The position numbers and the translations under genes were made by a program. Below, piece by piece: positions 1-9,625 of a stretch of DNA of 37,851 bases (position 1 is its first letter; each line of letters opens with the position of its first letter). The notes beneath the pieces are model-generated. The model searched no databases, was not told the origin of the DNA, and saw only the letters and a list, made by a program, of their open reading frames with translations. Source of the DNA: Hafnia alvei (GTDB lineage Bacteria > Pseudomonadota > Gammaproteobacteria > Enterobacterales > Enterobacteriaceae); assembly GCF_900095695.1 (NCBI RefSeq), contig NZ_FMIQ01000042.1:1-37851 (forward strand), written 5' to 3'.

Positions 1-87
1 CAACCAATCTAGAATTGGTAAATCTGTGAGTAGTAAAATGACTGAGGTCATTTAGCAGTACGAACTCTTGGTAGTTTAAAGAGTTAT

Positions 88-164
88 CGGCGAGTAGCGC
101 AGCTTGGTAGCGCAACTGGTTTGGGACCAGTGGGTCGGAGGTTCGAATCCTCTCTCGCCGACCA
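88..164 (+). tRNA. proM: tRNA-Pro (anticodon UGG), copy 1
   Basis: A 77-nt cloverleaf with genomically encoded CCA. The acceptor stem CGGCGAG pairs with CTCGCCG. The anticodon stem ACTGG/CCAGT encloses loop TTTGGGA with anticodon TGG, and the T-loop reads GTTCGAATCC. In E. coli proM closes the argX-hisR-leuT-proM operon just upstream of this same heme region, so the position agrees with the identity. Confidence 0.96.
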
Positions 165-255
165 ATTTATGAAAATGATTTTTCACAAAGAAATCTTTTT
201 CACACAGCTAGAAAACCATAATGTGAAATTAGCATTATTGGTGAAAGAATTGTAT

Positions 256-332
256 CGGCGAGTAGCGCAGCTTGGTAGCGCAACTGGTTTGGGACCAGTG
301 GGTCGGAGGTTCGAATCCTCTCTCGCCGACCA
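256..332 (+). tRNA. proM: tRNA-Pro (anticodon UGG), copy 2
   Basis: Identical over all 77 nt to the copy at 88-164, and separated from it by 91 nt of unrelated AT-rich spacer. The exact identity points to recent tandem duplication or continuing gene conversion. A strong terminator follows 13 nt downstream, so both copies are probably processed from one transcript. Confidence 0.96.
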
Positions 333-345
333 CTCTTGAGAAAGA

Positions 346-368
346 CCCCGCAATGCGGGGTTTTTTTT
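346..368 (+). terminator. Rho-independent terminator of the tRNA operon
   Basis: Stem CCCCGC/GCGGGG with a 3-nt loop, followed directly by eight T residues. This is a canonical intrinsic terminator. Confidence 0.95.
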
Positions 369-499
369 CGTCTAAAATTCCTCTTCTTTTTTCGCTTCAT
401 TTCCCATGAACCTCTCTGTGATACCTCTATTTATTATCATGTTGATTTAAAAAACTATTTTTTAACTCGTTGGCTATTCACGACAAAGGCTATCTGTGA

Positions 500-517
500 T
501 GTCTCTGAATTGAGACT
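500..517 (+). promoter_or_regulatory. Candidate GlrR activator site 1
   Basis: TGTC-N10-GACT, seven of eight matches to the GlrR half-sites TGTC-N10-GACA known from glmY and glmZ promoters. It lies about 250 nt upstream of the predicted glmZ start, a plausible distance for a sigma54 enhancer. Match by eye only. Confidence 0.45.
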
Positions 518-562
518 TATAACTTATTAATTTTATTGAATAAATAATAATCACGGAAACAA

Positions 563-581
563 TGTCGTTTTTTAAGCGACA
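563..581 (+). promoter_or_regulatory. Candidate GlrR activator site 2
   Basis: TGTC-N11-GACA, with perfect half-sites extending to the palindrome TGTCG/CGACA but a spacer one base longer than the usual N10. It is centred about 190 nt upstream of the predicted glmZ start. Confidence 0.45.
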
Positions 582-738
582 GTTTATGAACTTAAAATGA
601 GTTCTACTACTTAGAATCATGATATGGGCTTTCAATCAGCTGAAAATCTCTAACAACTACAAAAACTCTGTACTGCATAAAGCTTCAGGCTTAGCGGATA
701 GTGGAAAAAGACGGTTTAAATTCCATTTAACCAAAACT

Positions 739-755
739 TGGCATGCCATGTGCAT
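739..755 (+). promoter_or_regulatory. Sigma54 promoter of glmZ
   Basis: TGGCAT-N5-GTGCAT has the invariant GG (740-741) and GC (752-753) at the 12-nt register required for -24/-12 elements. It predicts a start at 765-766, exactly where GlmZ homology begins. E. coli glmZ also uses sigma54, together with an overlapping sigma70 promoter. I see no good sigma70 -10/-35 pair here. Confidence 0.8.
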
Positions 756-765
756 TAACTAACCT

Positions 766-972
766 GTAGATGCTCATTCACCTCCTTATGTTTGCGAAAG
801 CTTCATAAACCTCCGAATGACGCAGAGCCAATTTACGGTGTCTATTGTCCGATTCTGATGATAGTGGTTTTGACCCTTCATCAAGCTACGGGCGTAACGT
901 TGAGTGAGACACCAATCAGTTGTCCTAAGATCTGATTGTCCTTTTAGACACTTGCCTTTTGGCAGGTGTTTT
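766..972 (+). ncRNA. glmZ: GlmZ small regulatory RNA
   Basis: GlmZ base-pairs with the glmS mRNA with Hfq help and activates synthesis of glucosamine-6-phosphate synthase; RapZ and RNase E inactivate it by processing. I recognise it from segments also present in E. coli GlmZ: the 5' start GTAGATGCTCATTC, the internal AATGACGCAGAGCC, and the downstream AACGTTGAGTGA with nearby TTGTC. The predicted length of 207 nt equals that of E. coli GlmZ, and the gene sits in the same place, immediately upstream of the convergent hemY. A sigma54 promoter precedes it and an intrinsic terminator closes it. Both ends are inferred from homology and the promoter/terminator positions. Confidence 0.9.
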
Positions 973-975
973 TTT
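949..975 (+). terminator. Intrinsic terminator of glmZ
   Basis: Stem CACTTGCC/GGCAGGTG (one G-T wobble) with a TTTT loop and a run of seven T. It forms the 3' end of the GlmZ RNA. Confidence 0.92.
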
Positions 976-991
976 GCCGAAAAATGGCAAT

Positions 992-1012
992 AAAAAAGCC
1001 CGCATAGCGGGC
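992..1012 (-). terminator. Intrinsic terminator of the hemCDXY operon
   Basis: Stem GCCCGC/GCGGGC with a 3-nt loop. On the minus strand it is followed by six T residues, 22 nt after the hemY stop. It stands back to back with the glmZ terminator. Confidence 0.88.
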
Positions 1013-1033
1013 TTTCAAGAAGTGAAGTAATTC

Positions 1034-2239
1034 TTAGGATGGATTTGCAGGCTGCTCTTGCTTGAGCGTCAATAACAAGCCGTCACGTCGCATCTGTGCC
1101 GCTTCTTCTGGACGGTGCAATTTATCAAGTGCGTCAGCCAGCCATGCATAGTCATAGGCATCAGGGCGCTGCTTCAGCGCGGCACGAAACGCATCGCTTG
1201 CCTGCTGCCATTCACCATGGCGCATCAAGAGTTGTCCCAAGGTGCTATTGAGCAGAGCGCTTGCGCCATGCTGCTTAATTTGCTGATTCAACAGTTTTTC
1301 CAACTGTTCAGGATTACCTGATTTCAGTTTCGGCATCAGCAGTACTAAACGTTCGTCAAATTTACGTTTCAAGCCGTCTACCAAAATCTGCTGAGCGGTA
1401 TCGTGATCGTTGCATTCAATGAGATGCTCAATCATGGCCACCTGCAGCGCTGTTTCATGACGAGTTTTGCGACTCTGGTCATTCCACCAACTCTTCAGCT
1501 CGAGGCTACCGCCGTTGGCCATACGTTCGTTCATCAGGCCAATGTAAGCTTGAAGTTGCAGCTTTTGGATCTCTTCGTCGTTATACACGTTGGCTTTCGC
1601 CAAGCTCGGCAGGATCTCAAGCAATGACTGATATGCCTGCGTTTTCACATACGCCTGTTCAGCTAAGCGAAGAACCTCAGGGTGGCGCGGAGCCACGTTA
1701 AGCAGTGCATCCACGCCGTGACGTGCGGCATGATTTTCACCACGCGCCAATTGAATACGTACACGGGTAATATCCACTGGAAGTTGGTTGCTATCGGCAA
1801 CTTCTGACGCACGTTCCAAATACTGGTTTACACGTAGATCGTCGCCGCGTTGCTGCGCGGCTTCTGCGGCTAGCAAATAGTTAACGACAGGTTGCTCTGC
1901 GTGGTCGGCATTGCGTGAAAGTAGTTTTTCAACCTGAGTGTAATCACCTTCGGCTAACTTCATTAAGCCTTCACGTGTTTGCTTGCGAGCGCGAGTACGC
2001 TTGCGGCCAACGAACCAACCACGAGTGCGGGCACCTGTACGGAATACGCGGCGTAGCACCCATTCAATCGCGAAGAGAACCACGATCAGTAGGATCAGCA
2101 TGATCACCAACGATGTCACGCTGGTTTCAATGTTGTAGGTATCCGTTTGAATGAGGACATAGCCTTGATGACCAGCAAACATCGGCCCAAGGACGATCCC
2201 AGCGATCAGGATAATAAACAGCAATAAGACTTTAAGCAT
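1034..2239 (-). CDS. hemY: HemY, inner-membrane TPR protein of the heme operon
   Basis: 401 aa, close to the roughly 398 aa of E. coli HemY. Two hydrophobic segments (about residues 2-22 and 41-62) anchor it in the inner membrane. A basic stretch follows (GRKRTRARKQTR), then helical tetratricopeptide-type repeats that continue to the C-terminus. This is enterobacterial HemY, thought to help coordinate heme biosynthesis. It is not the Bacillus protoporphyrinogen oxidase of the same name, and no FAD-binding motif is visible. It is the last gene of the leftward operon, starting 2 nt after hemX stops, so translation is probably coupled. The operon terminator follows at 992-1012. Confidence 0.95.
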   Translation of the reverse strand: MLKVLLLFIILIAGIVLGPMFAGHQGYVLIQTDTYNIETSVTSLVIMLILLIVVLFAIEWVLRRVFRTGARTRGWFVGRKRTRARKQTREGLMKLAEGDYTQVEKLLSRNADHAEQPVVNYLLAAEAAQQRGDDLRVNQYLERASEVADSNQLPVDITRVRIQLARGENHAARHGVDALLNVAPRHPEVLRLAEQAYVKTQAYQSLLEILPSLAKANVYNDEEIQKLQLQAYIGLMNERMANGGSLELKSWWNDQSRKTRHETALQVAMIEHLIECNDHDTAQQILVDGLKRKFDERLVLLMPKLKSGNPEQLEKLLNQQIKQHGASALLNSTLGQLLMRHGEWQQASDAFRAALKQRPDAYDYAWLADALDKLHRPEEAAQMRRDGLLLTLKQEQPANPS

Positions 2240-2241
2240 GT

Positions 2242-3420
2242 CTATTCCCCCTGCGTTGCGGGTGCAGCGGCTGGCACTGAAGGTGTTGCCATCAAATTAC
2301 GCACGCGGGTTTGCATCAGTTTTTCCAACAACGGCTGGCTTTTCAGCTCGGTAGGAACATCCATATTGATGGACTGCTGGCTGAGTTCATCCAACTGGCT
2401 TAGGAAAGCTTTGGTTGTCGGATCGTTCATGTCGAAGTAGGCACGAACCCACGTTGAGACAGTTTCAAGCGACTGTTGATAAACCTCGTTTTGATGACGA
2501 GGAACAGCCTGTGCGGCAACCAGAAGGCGAGAACGAATATTTTCGCGTAGATAGACGTCTTGATTTGGGGCCAGCAAAGGTTCTGCACTGCTGTCACGAC
2601 GGCGTACGGTAATGAATTCCGACATAAAGTTATGCCAGCTTTTCACCAGATTCTGTCGCCATTCGGTCAATGAGCTTGATACTTCACCATTGTCTTCATC
2701 CATCGGCGCTTCGTCGGTGTTGTTATCCGCTAAACGCAGATCGTCAACTTGGTTAGATAGCTGATTCAGCTTGAGAATAATGCCGTCGAAGTCAATTTGA
2801 CTGACGCTGGCCAGCGAGGCAATGTCTTCGGTAATGGCACGGCGAACGTCAATCAGACTTGGGTCATTCATTTCAGCCAAACTTTCATCTGCGCTTTTCA
2901 ACAATGCGCCTGCGGTCGTCACATCCTGATCGCTCCACAGTTTGCGACCCGCAAGCTTGACGAGGAAGTCAGCCTGAGCCAGCAGCCAGTTTTTCGCATC
3001 ACTGCCGGAAATGGCGGCTACTTTCGCTTCAAGCTCTTTTAGCTGCTGCGACTGTGAGGTTTGCAACTGATCGGTCACGCTAAGCGCTTTGTTTTGCTGG
3101 TTGATCAACGCATTAATGCGCAGTTTTTCCTGAGCCTGTTCGGTATGCAATGCGGTCAGCTGGTCGCTGAGTTCATTGTTTTCAGCTTGTTGAGCCAGAG
3201 CTTGCTGTTGGCCGTGATAATACAAGCCTGCACCAAGTGCTATCGCTATAACGATAGCGATAGCACCGAGCACTGGCCCTTTTGCGGATTCTTTTTTCAC
3301 AGTTTTAGCGACCTGCTCACCAGAAGTATTGTTATTGAGATTGGATGCTGGCTGGATCTCGTGTTCAGTCGCGGTGTTCGTTTCCTCAACCTTTTCAGGT
3401 GGGGTTGTCGGTTCCGTCAT
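2242..3420 (-). CDS. hemX: HemX, membrane-anchored protein of the heme operon
   Basis: 392 aa from the chosen ATG. An earlier in-frame ATG at 3435 would add MGSAK, but only the 3420 start has a Shine-Dalgarno (GGGAAG, 7 nt away), and its MTEP beginning resembles the E. coli start. Layout: an acidic, Thr/Pro-rich cytoplasmic tail; one membrane segment at about residues 48-68; a Gln/Leu-rich coiled coil (roughly 70-125); and a helical periplasmic domain. It was once annotated as uroporphyrinogen III methyltransferase, but it lacks the SAM-binding fold of CysG/CobA, so that activity is doubtful. HemX and HemY are thought to assist HemC/HemD at the membrane. It begins 21 nt downstream of hemD. 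Confidence 0.93.
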   Translation of the reverse strand: MTEPTTPPEKVEETNTATEHEIQPASNLNNNTSGEQVAKTVKKESAKGPVLGAIAIVIAIALGAGLYYHGQQQALAQQAENNELSDQLTALHTEQAQEKLRINALINQQNKALSVTDQLQTSQSQQLKELEAKVAAISGSDAKNWLLAQADFLVKLAGRKLWSDQDVTTAGALLKSADESLAEMNDPSLIDVRRAITEDIASLASVSQIDFDGIILKLNQLSNQVDDLRLADNNTDEAPMDEDNGEVSSSLTEWRQNLVKSWHNFMSEFITVRRRDSSAEPLLAPNQDVYLRENIRSRLLVAAQAVPRHQNEVYQQSLETVSTWVRAYFDMNDPTTKAFLSQLDELSQQSINMDVPTELKSQPLLEKLMQTRVRNLMATPSVPAAAPATQGE

Positions 3421-3441
3421 CTTGGCACTTCCCATAGTCAG

Positions 3442-4182
3442 TTATTGTAGCGCGCGGATCAGCGCGTCATTATCAGCACTTTCAGCTACCTGAATGTCTT
3501 TCCAGCCCAATTCCTGGGCGAGGGTAGCCAACCGTTCGCTAACCACAATCAAGCGGCAATGCAGTAACCACATTTGCCGATCGTAATCAGGAACTAAATC
3601 ATACAGTTGTTGCAGCATTTCGCCACTTGTCACGACCAGTGTTGAAATGCCCTGTCGTTGCCAATGAGCGCTTTGCTCTGCACCATTATAGTGGATAGCA
3701 CAGCGTTGGTAGCATTCTGACAGTGTTACGCTCACGCCGCGTTGGGTCAATGTTTCTGCCAACAGCTCTCGTCCACCGTTGCCGCGTAGAATTAATGCCT
3801 GCTTGCCTGCGATATCTCTCAGTGCTGGCAGCATTAGCAAAGATTCAGACGTTTCGGGAGGCTGAGGGTAAGCAACCGGTAAGCCTGTTGCTGTATGTAA
3901 ACGCAGCGCGGTTGGGCGGCCAATGGCAAAATAGTGGAGTTCGCGCGGCCATGCTATCGCGGATCGTTGTAGATACGGATGCGCATAGCGTACTGCGTGC
4001 TGCGATAGAACAAAAACTAAATCGCCTTGCTGAAGCTGTGCCAGAAGATCTGGTAGCGCAGCGAGGCCAGTTCCCGGCGTGAAGTCGATTAATGGAACAT
4101 GATAGGCCGCTCGCCCTAGGGTTCGTAGTCTACTGACTAATTCCTCACCCGCAGGTGATGGGCGAGTTACCAAGATGCTCAT
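3442..4182 (-). CDS. hemD: Uroporphyrinogen-III synthase
   Basis: 246 aa, the same length as E. coli HemD. It cyclises hydroxymethylbilane, inverting ring D, to give uroporphyrinogen III, the branch point to heme, siroheme and cobalamin. The N-terminus ([19 protein letters not shown]) and the later [12 protein letters not shown] segment match the two-lobed HemD fold. Its ATG overlaps the hemC stop by 4 nt (ATGA), so the two enzymes of consecutive steps are translationally coupled. This suits passing on an unstable intermediate that otherwise closes non-enzymatically to the dead-end isomer I. Confidence 0.96.
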   Translation of the reverse strand: MSILVTRPSPAGEELVSRLRTLGRAAYHVPLIDFTPGTGLAALPDLLAQLQQGDLVFVLSQHAVRYAHPYLQRSAIAWPRELHYFAIGRPTALRLHTATGLPVAYPQPPETSESLLMLPALRDIAGKQALILRGNGGRELLAETLTQRGVSVTLSECYQRCAIHYNGAEQSAHWQRQGISTLVVTSGEMLQQLYDLVPDYDRQMWLLHCRLIVVSERLATLAQELGWKDIQVAESADNDALIRALQ

Positions 4183-5150
4183 CGTGGCGTTTGTCCTTGA
4201 TACACGTCGTCTAAAATCTCACGCGCGCCGCGCTCTAACAGTTCTTCTGCTAGAGAAACACCTAATTCAGCCGCCTGAGCGCGCGGCCCACGGCGTTCGC
4301 CTCGAATAATCAAAGTACCGTCAGGCTTGCCCACCAACGCTCGTAGCCATATTTCGTCGCCATTAAGCTCTGAATAGCTGCCGATAGGAACCTGGCAGCC
4401 ACCTTCTAAACGCGTGTTCATGGCGCGTTCGGCGATAACTCGAGTTGCGGTATCGCTATCGTTTAACGGTGCGAGCAAAGCTTGGGTTTTTGCATCGTCC
4501 AATCGACATTCGATCCCGACGGCGCCTTGGCCTACGGCTGGCAAGGATTGTTCTGGTGGTAATGCATAGCGGATACGCTCTTCAAGCTCTAAGCGTTTTA
4601 AACCGGCAGCGGCCAGAATAATGGCATCGTAGTCACCGTTATCCAGCTTGGCTAATCGAGTCCCCACGTTACCGCGAAGATCGCGAACGATAAGGTCTGG
4701 GCGGATCTCTCTAAGCTGGCACTGGCGGCGCAGGCTTGATGTGCCCACGACGCTGCCTTCAGGCAGGTCTTCAAGTCGAGCATACTTCGGTGACACAAAA
4801 GCATCGCGTGGATCTTCGCGCTCACAGATAGTCACCAGCCCTAAACCTTCAGGAAAAGCGACCGGCACATCTTTCATTGAGTGAACGGCAATATCGGCGC
4901 GTCCATCGAGCAAAGCAAGTTCCAACTCCTTGACGAACAAACCTTTGCCACCAACTTTTGCCAGCGGAGTGTCTAATAAAACGTCACCACGCGTCACCAT
5001 AGGCACCAGCTCCACGGTCAAATCCGGCCAATGGGCCTGCAGATGATCGCGCACATAATAGGCTTGCCATAACGCCAACGGGCTTTGTCGGGTGGCGATA
5101 CGGAGGATCTGGTTTGGCTGAGGGGTTATTTCTAGCATGTGAATATCCAT
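4179..5150 (-). CDS. hemC: Porphobilinogen deaminase (hydroxymethylbilane synthase)
   Basis: Polymerises four porphobilinogens into linear hydroxymethylbilane in the cytoplasm. Family signatures are clear: [14 protein letters not shown] near the N-terminus, [30 protein letters not shown], and [10 protein letters not shown], whose Cys carries the dipyrromethane cofactor. Start choice: ATG 5150 (323 aa) has AGGA 5 nt upstream. ATG 5138 (319 aa, MLEITPQ) is closer to the 313-aa E. coli protein but has a poor ribosome site, and an ATG at 5168 has none. Any of these gives an N-terminus slightly longer than usual. It is the first gene of hemCDXY and diverges from cyaA across a roughly 290-nt region, as in E. 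coli. Confidence 0.94.
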   Translation of the reverse strand: MDIHMLEITPQPNQILRIATRQSPLALWQAYYVRDHLQAHWPDLTVELVPMVTRGDVLLDTPLAKVGGKGLFVKELELALLDGRADIAVHSMKDVPVAFPEGLGLVTICEREDPRDAFVSPKYARLEDLPEGSVVGTSSLRRQCQLREIRPDLIVRDLRGNVGTRLAKLDNGDYDAIILAAAGLKRLELEERIRYALPPEQSLPAVGQGAVGIECRLDDAKTQALLAPLNDSDTATRVIAERAMNTRLEGGCQVPIGSYSELNGDEIWLRALVGKPDGTLIIRGERRGPRAQAAELGVSLAEELLERGAREILDDVYQGQTPR

Positions 5151-5329
5151 TTTTATCCTATGCTTCATCCTATCATTTTGTTCGCAAACGTGCAGCGCTG
5201 GAACCTAATGGCTGTTTGGCGGGAAAATAATCAGGAAGGAGAATGGATGAAATAGTCGGTAAGATCAAAGACAAGAAAGGCGCTACAATAAGTGTGTGGC
5301 TTTACATACTTTACGGTCAACCAGCAAGG

Positions 5330-5345
5330 TGTTAGATTGATCACG
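5330..5345 (+). promoter_or_regulatory. CRP site in the cyaA promoter
   Basis: TGTTA-N6-TCACG, in the context GATTGATCACG that is conserved with the CRP site of the E. coli cyaA P2 promoter. There cAMP-CRP represses cyaA and so limits its own effector. The site is about 100 nt upstream of the TTG start. Confidence 0.75.
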
Positions 5346-5442
5346 TTTCCAGCAATTTCTTATTAAAACATTTCTTACCAGAAAAACGGTAAGGTTCGGA
5401 AACAGGCTTCTCTCAGACACTGGAATAATCAGGCGAAACGTC

Positions 5443-7992
5443 TTGTACCTCTACATCGAGACACTGAAACAGAGACTGGATGCGATAAATCAACTTCGAG
5501 TTGATCGCGCTTTAGCGGCCATGGGGCCGGCCTTTCAACAGGTTTACAGTCTGCTGCCAACCCTATTGCATTACCACCATCCGCTGATGCCGGGTTACCT
5601 TGATGGTAACGTTCCCCATGGCATTTGTTTCTACACGCCTGATGAAAATCAGCAAACCTACTTACATGAAATCGATCTTCGTTCTCCGGGCTCCATCGCG
5701 GCAGATCACCCAGGCCAATTGCCGATCACTGGCGTTTACTCAATGGGAAGCACCTCTTCTATTGGGCAAAGCTGTAGTTCGGATCTGGATATTTGGGTTT
5801 GCCACCAATCTTGGTTAGATGGCGAAGAGCGCAATCGGTTACAGCAAAAATGTACACAGCTGGAGAAATGGGCTGCGTCGCTGGGCGTTGAAGTGAGCTT
5901 CTTCCTTATCGATGAAAACCGTTTTCGTCATAACGAAAGCGGCAGTCTGGGTGGGGAAGACTGTGGGTCTACCCAGCATATCCTGTTGCTTGATGAATTC
6001 TATCGCACCGCGGTACGCCTAGCCGGCAAACGTATTCTGTGGAATATGGTGCCAAGCGAAGAGGAAGCGCATTACGACGAATATGTGATGTCGTTGTACT
6101 CGCAGGGCGCGCTTACCCCAAACGAATGGCTCGATCTTGGCGGTCTAAGCTCGCTGTCTGCTGAAGAATACTTCGGCGCTAGCCTGTGGCAACTCTATAA
6201 AAGCATCGATTCGCCGTACAAAGCGGTACTGAAAACGTTGTTGCTGGAAGCTTACTCATGGGAATATCCCAACGCTGAACTGCTGGCGATCACCATCAAA
6301 CAACGTTTACATAAAGGTGAAATTGTTTCCTTCGGGCTCGATCCTTACTGCATGATGCTGGAACGTGTGACGCACTATCTTGAGCAAATCAATGATACTG
6401 CGCGTCTCGATCTGGCTCGTCGTTGCTTCTATCTCAAAGTGTGTGAAAAGCTATCGCGCAGCCGAGCCTGCGTCGGCTGGCGTCGTGAGATTTTAAGCCA
6501 ACTGGTTGAGTCTTGGGGCTGGAGTCAAGAGCGTATCGAAGTGCTTGATGACCGCGCCAATTGGAAAATTGAACGCGTGCGTGAAGCGCATAATGAGTTG
6601 TTAGACGCGATGATGCAGAGCTACCGCAACCTCATTCGCTTCGCACGCCGTAATAACCTAAGCGTTAGCGCTAGCCCGCAAGATATCGGGGTATTGACCC
6701 GTAAGCTTTACGCTGCGTTTGAAGCGTTGCCGGGTAAAGTGACGCTGGTAAACCCGCAAATTTCGCCGGATTTGTCAGAAAAGAACTTAACGTTTATTCA
6801 TGTGCCGATTGGCCGTGCTAACCGCACCGGCTGGTACTTGTATAACCAAGCGCCGACTATCGATACCATCATTAGCCATCAGCCGTTGGAATATAACCGC
6901 TACTTAAACAAATTAGTGGCGTGGGCCTATTTTAACGGATTGTTGACGGCTGATACCAAGCTACACATCAAGAGCAACAATAACCTGTGCGATATCAATA
7001 AGCTTCAGAGCTTGGTGCATGATGTATCGCAGCATTTCCCTATTCGCTTGCCTGCGCCATCGCCGAAGGCCTTATACAGCCCGTGTGAGATCCGCCATTT
7101 GGCGATTATCGTCAACTTGGAAAATGATCCAACGGCCGCTTTCCGCAATCAGGTGGTGCATTTTGATTTCCGTAAACTGGATGTCTTTAGTTTTGGTCAG
7201 CAGCAGCAATGCTTAGTTGGCAGTATCGACCTGCTGTACCGCAACTCGTGGAATGAAGTGCGTACCCTGCATTTCAGCGGTGAACAGGCGGTATTAGAAG
7301 CGCTGAAAACCATCTTAGGCAAAATGCATCAGGATGCCGCCCCGCCGGAATCCGTTGAAGTCTTGTGCTACAGCCAGCATTTGCGCGGGCTAATCCGTAC
7401 CCGTCTACAACAGCTGGTTTCTGAATGTATTGACCTGCGCTTATCTAGCACACGTTTAGAGCCGGGGCGCTTTAAAGCCGTACGCGTCGCGGGGCAAACG
7501 TGGGGATTGTTCTTTGAACGTCTGAGCGTATCGGTGCAGAAATTGGAAAATGCGGTTGAATTCTATGGCGCTATTTCTAATAACAAGCTGCATGGGCTTT
7601 CTATTCAGGTGGAAACCGAGCAGGTACATCTGCCTGCCGTGGTTGATGGTTATGCCAGCGAAGGGATAATCCAATTCTTCTTTGAAGATGGGGATAACGA
7701 CGGGTTTAACATCTACATTCTGGATGAAACCAACCGTGTGGAAGTTTATCACCACTGCGAAGGCAGCAAAGAGGAGCTGGTGCGTGACGTTAGCCGTTTC
7801 TATTCGTCATCGCATGACCGCTTCACCTACGGTTCAAGCTTTATCAACTTTAACCTGCCGCAGTTCTATCAGATCGTCAACGCCGATGGCCGTTCTCAGG
7901 TGATGCCGTTCCGTACCAACGTATTGCCACAGTGTAACGTCAATGACGACAACGACGGTACGCCGCTTAAGCAACAGTTCCAGCTGCATTAA
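5443..7992 (+). CDS. cyaA: Adenylate cyclase, class I
   Basis: 849 aa (E. coli 848). Makes cAMP from ATP; its C-terminal half takes the glucose-PTS regulatory signal. The catalytic nucleotidyltransferase motif is intact: SMGSTSS at 100-106, then SSDLDIW at 112-118 with the metal-binding Asp114 and Asp116. The C-terminal regulatory half is also full length, with conserved stretches such as [12 protein letters not shown]. The start is TTG, read by alignment to [12 protein letters not shown], and no ATG fits. E. coli cyaA likewise uses UUG, which holds expression down. With the upstream CRP site this gives two brakes on cAMP production. It is monocistronic; an inverted repeat separates it from convergent cyaY. 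Confidence 0.98.
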   Translation: MYLYIETLKQRLDAINQLRVDRALAAMGPAFQQVYSLLPTLLHYHHPLMPGYLDGNVPHGICFYTPDENQQTYLHEIDLRSPGSIAADHPGQLPITGVYSMGSTSSIGQSCSSDLDIWVCHQSWLDGEERNRLQQKCTQLEKWAASLGVEVSFFLIDENRFRHNESGSLGGEDCGSTQHILLLDEFYRTAVRLAGKRILWNMVPSEEEAHYDEYVMSLYSQGALTPNEWLDLGGLSSLSAEEYFGASLWQLYKSIDSPYKAVLKTLLLEAYSWEYPNAELLAITIKQRLHKGEIVSFGLDPYCMMLERVTHYLEQINDTARLDLARRCFYLKVCEKLSRSRACVGWRREILSQLVESWGWSQERIEVLDDRANWKIERVREAHNELLDAMMQSYRNLIRFARRNNLSVSASPQDIGVLTRKLYAAFEALPGKVTLVNPQISPDLSEKNLTFIHVPIGRANRTGWYLYNQAPTIDTIISHQPLEYNRYLNKLVAWAYFNGLLTADTKLHIKSNNNLCDINKLQSLVHDVSQHFPIRLPAPSPKALYSPCEIRHLAIIVNLENDPTAAFRNQVVHFDFRKLDVFSFGQQQQCLVGSIDLLYRNSWNEVRTLHFSGEQAVLEALKTILGKMHQDAAPPESVEVLCYSQHLRGLIRTRLQQLVSECIDLRLSSTRLEPGRFKAVRVAGQTWGLFFERLSVSVQKLENAVEFYGAISNNKLHGLSIQVETEQVHLPAVVDGYASEGIIQFFFEDGDNDGFNIYILDETNRVEVYHHCEGSKEELVRDVSRFYSSSHDRFTYGSSFINFNLPQFYQIVNADGRSQVMPFRTNVLPQCNVNDDNDGTPLKQQFQLH

Positions 7993-8006
7993 TCTTAAGT
8001 ACAGCA

Positions 8007-8046
8007 CCACTCCAATTCTTCCCTATTCAGCGGAGAGTTGGAGTGG
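8007..8046. terminator. Long inverted repeat between convergent cyaA and cyaY
   Basis: A 13-bp stem (8007-8019 with 8034-8046, one wobble) and a 14-nt loop. No T-run follows on either strand, so it is a weak intrinsic terminator at best, or a 3'-end stabilising hairpin used with Rho. Confidence 0.55.
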
Positions 8047-8071
8047 GCGCTGATACCGTTCGCGTTTCGGC

Positions 8072-8398
8072 TTATGCCGAAATTACCACATCTTCTTCGC
8101 CAGACTGCGCTCTGCATGCGGTTGACAGCAAAGCATAAAACTCTTCTCCGCTGCGATCGCAAATCCAGCTATCATCACGCAGGCTGAAGTGGTAACCGCC
8201 AGCTTTCGTGGCGAGCCATACCTGATGCAAGGGCTCCTGACGGTTGATCACGATTTTGCTGCCATTTTCGAAGGTCAGCGTCATCACTCCGCCATTGGTT
8301 TCATAGTCGATGTCGGCATCACCTTCATAAGCGTCAATGGCCTCTTCGATGTTTAACATCAGCTTATCTGCTAACTGGTGAAACTCGGTATCGTTCAT
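8072..8398 (-). CDS. cyaY: CyaY, bacterial frataxin
   Basis: 108 aa (E. coli 106). A small acidic iron-binding protein that contacts the IscS cysteine desulfurase and tunes Fe-S cluster assembly. It shows the acidic helix rich in Asp/Glu ([18 protein letters not shown]) and the conserved beta-sheet face [20 protein letters not shown], with the GGYHF segment after it. ATG 8398 is preferred because AGGA lies 7 nt upstream; an ATG two codons earlier has no usable ribosome site. The gene is convergent with cyaA and divergent from lptM, with under 100 nt separating the two starts. Confidence 0.96.
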   Translation of the reverse strand: MNDTEFHQLADKLMLNIEEAIDAYEGDADIDYETNGGVMTLTFENGSKIVINRQEPLHQVWLATKAGGYHFSLRDDSWICDRSGEEFYALLSTACRAQSGEEDVVISA

Positions 8399-8491
8399 AA
8401 TCATTTCCTATTGCTTTTCAGGGTCCAACTGCGATTATAGAGAGCTTATAGGTAGGATTCACACGCATTAATACAATAAATGGTAATGACC

Positions 8492-8695
8492 ATGAAAAAA
8501 CAATTTCGTTGGGCCTTGGTGGCTGTTTCCCTATTCGGCCTTGCTGGTTGCGGTTTGAAAGGGCCTTTATACTTTCCTCCGGCTGATGCCCCTGCGGCGT
8601 CGAAGAGCCAGCCAGACACACAAACTAACGCGCCTGCTGCAAATCAGGGCGCGAATACACCGTCTAATGTCGCCGGTGTAGAGCAAGGCCAATAA
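8492..8695 (+). CDS. lptM: LptM (YifL), small outer-membrane lipoprotein
   Basis: 67 aa, the same size as E. coli YifL/LptM. A type II signal peptide ends in the lipobox LAGC with the lipidated Cys20, followed by GLKGPLYFPP, the family hallmark, and a low-complexity Pro/Ala/Gln tail. In E. coli this lipoprotein binds the LptD/LptE translocon and helps it reach its mature, correctly disulfide-bonded form. The chosen ATG (MKKQFRW) gives a normal signal peptide; in-frame ATGs 4 and 2 codons earlier are possible but would put MVMT before the basic residues. It is the first gene before dapF, which follows by 73 nt. Confidence 0.9.
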   Translation: MKKQFRWALVAVSLFGLAGCGLKGPLYFPPADAPAASKSQPDTQTNAPAANQGANTPSNVAGVEQGQ

Positions 8696-8768
8696 TCCAC
8701 GATAGCGAGAACTGTCAGGATGTTAGTTCGGTGACCACGGAAGTTAAGGCGTAGGGTGAGAGGTAGTT

Positions 8769-9593
8769 ATGCAGTTCTCTAAAATGCACGGTTTAGGCAA
8801 CGATTTCATGGTCGTTGATGCTGTTACACAAAACGTATACTTCTCGCCGGAGCTTATCCGCCGTCTATCCGATCGACATAACGGCGTAGGTTTTGATCAG
8901 ATGCTGATCGTTGAACCGCCCTACGATCCTGATTTAGATTTTCACTATCGTATTTTCAACGCCGATGGGAGCGAAGTTGCGCAGTGTGGCAACGGTGCGC
9001 GCTGTTTTGCTCGTTTCGTACGTTTGAAAGGGCTAACCAATAAACGTGAAATTCGCGTGAGCACGCAAAATGGCCGGATGGTGCTCAAGGTCAGCGATGA
9101 CGAATTGGTCACGGTGAATATGGGCGAGCCGATTTTCGAGCCGTCTAAGATCCCATTCAAAGCCGTGAAAGCGGAAAAGACCTATATCATGCGCGCGTCT
9201 GAACATACTATCCTGTGCGGCGCGGTATCGATGGGGAATCCCCACTGCGTGCTTCAGGTTGATGACGTTGAAACGGCGCTGGTGGAAACCATCGGCCCGA
9301 TACTTGAAAGCCATGAACGCTTCCCTGAACGCGTTAACGTGGGTTTCATGCAGGTCATTAACCGTAATCAGATCAAACTACGGGTGTATGAACGCGGTGC
9401 AGGTGAAACTCAGGCCTGCGGCAGCGGCGCTTGTGCGGCGGTTGCCGTGGGTATCCAGCAAGGCTTGCTGGATGAAAACGTTCAGGTTGATCTTCCCGGC
9501 GGACGTTTGCAAATTCGCTGGAAAGGGCCTGATAACCCACTGTTTATGACGGGCCCCGCGACCCACGTTTATGATGGGTTTATACACCTGTAA
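8769..9593 (+). CDS. dapF: Diaminopimelate epimerase
   Basis: 274 aa, full length. Interconverts LL- and meso-diaminopimelate, supplying lysine and the peptidoglycan cross-linking residue. Both catalytic cysteines of this PLP-independent epimerase are present: Cys73 in QCGNGARC and Cys217 in ACGSGAC. The N-terminal MHGLGNDF is the family start signature. A ribosome site (GAGAGG) precedes the ATG. It leads the dapF-yigA-xerC-yigB set; yigA starts 32 nt downstream. Confidence 0.98.
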   Translation: MQFSKMHGLGNDFMVVDAVTQNVYFSPELIRRLSDRHNGVGFDQMLIVEPPYDPDLDFHYRIFNADGSEVAQCGNGARCFARFVRLKGLTNKREIRVSTQNGRMVLKVSDDELVTVNMGEPIFEPSKIPFKAVKAEKTYIMRASEHTILCGAVSMGNPHCVLQVDDVETALVETIGPILESHERFPERVNVGFMQVINRNQIKLRVYERGAGETQACGSGACAAVAVGIQQGLLDENVQVDLPGGRLQIRWKGPDNPLFMTGPATHVYDGFIHL

Positions 9594-9625
9594 TTCATAC
9601 GTTTATGAGTGAGCGATAGACAACT

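Larger units (their letters stand above)
369..738. other. AT-rich gene-free stretch upstream of glmZ
   Basis: No convincing coding region on either strand: short open frames have neither ribosome binding sites nor recognisable products. E. coli has aslB and aslA here, and I see no trace of them. The useful content is regulatory: two inverted TGTC...GACA elements at 500-517 and 563-581, described separately, which would serve glmZ. Confidence 0.6.

Noticed and set aside
1-6. CCA-like end (CAACCA) as the 3' tail of an upstream tRNA
   Set aside because: Six bases at the window edge cannot establish a tRNA; the expected leuT end reads differently.
121-339. Open frame spanning both tRNA-Pro genes
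   Set aside because: It is made almost wholly of tRNA sequence repeated twice; no ribosome site or protein family.
2242-3435. HemX as a uroporphyrinogen III methyltransferase
   Set aside because: No SAM-binding methyltransferase motifs; the sequence is a single-pass membrane protein with a coiled coil.
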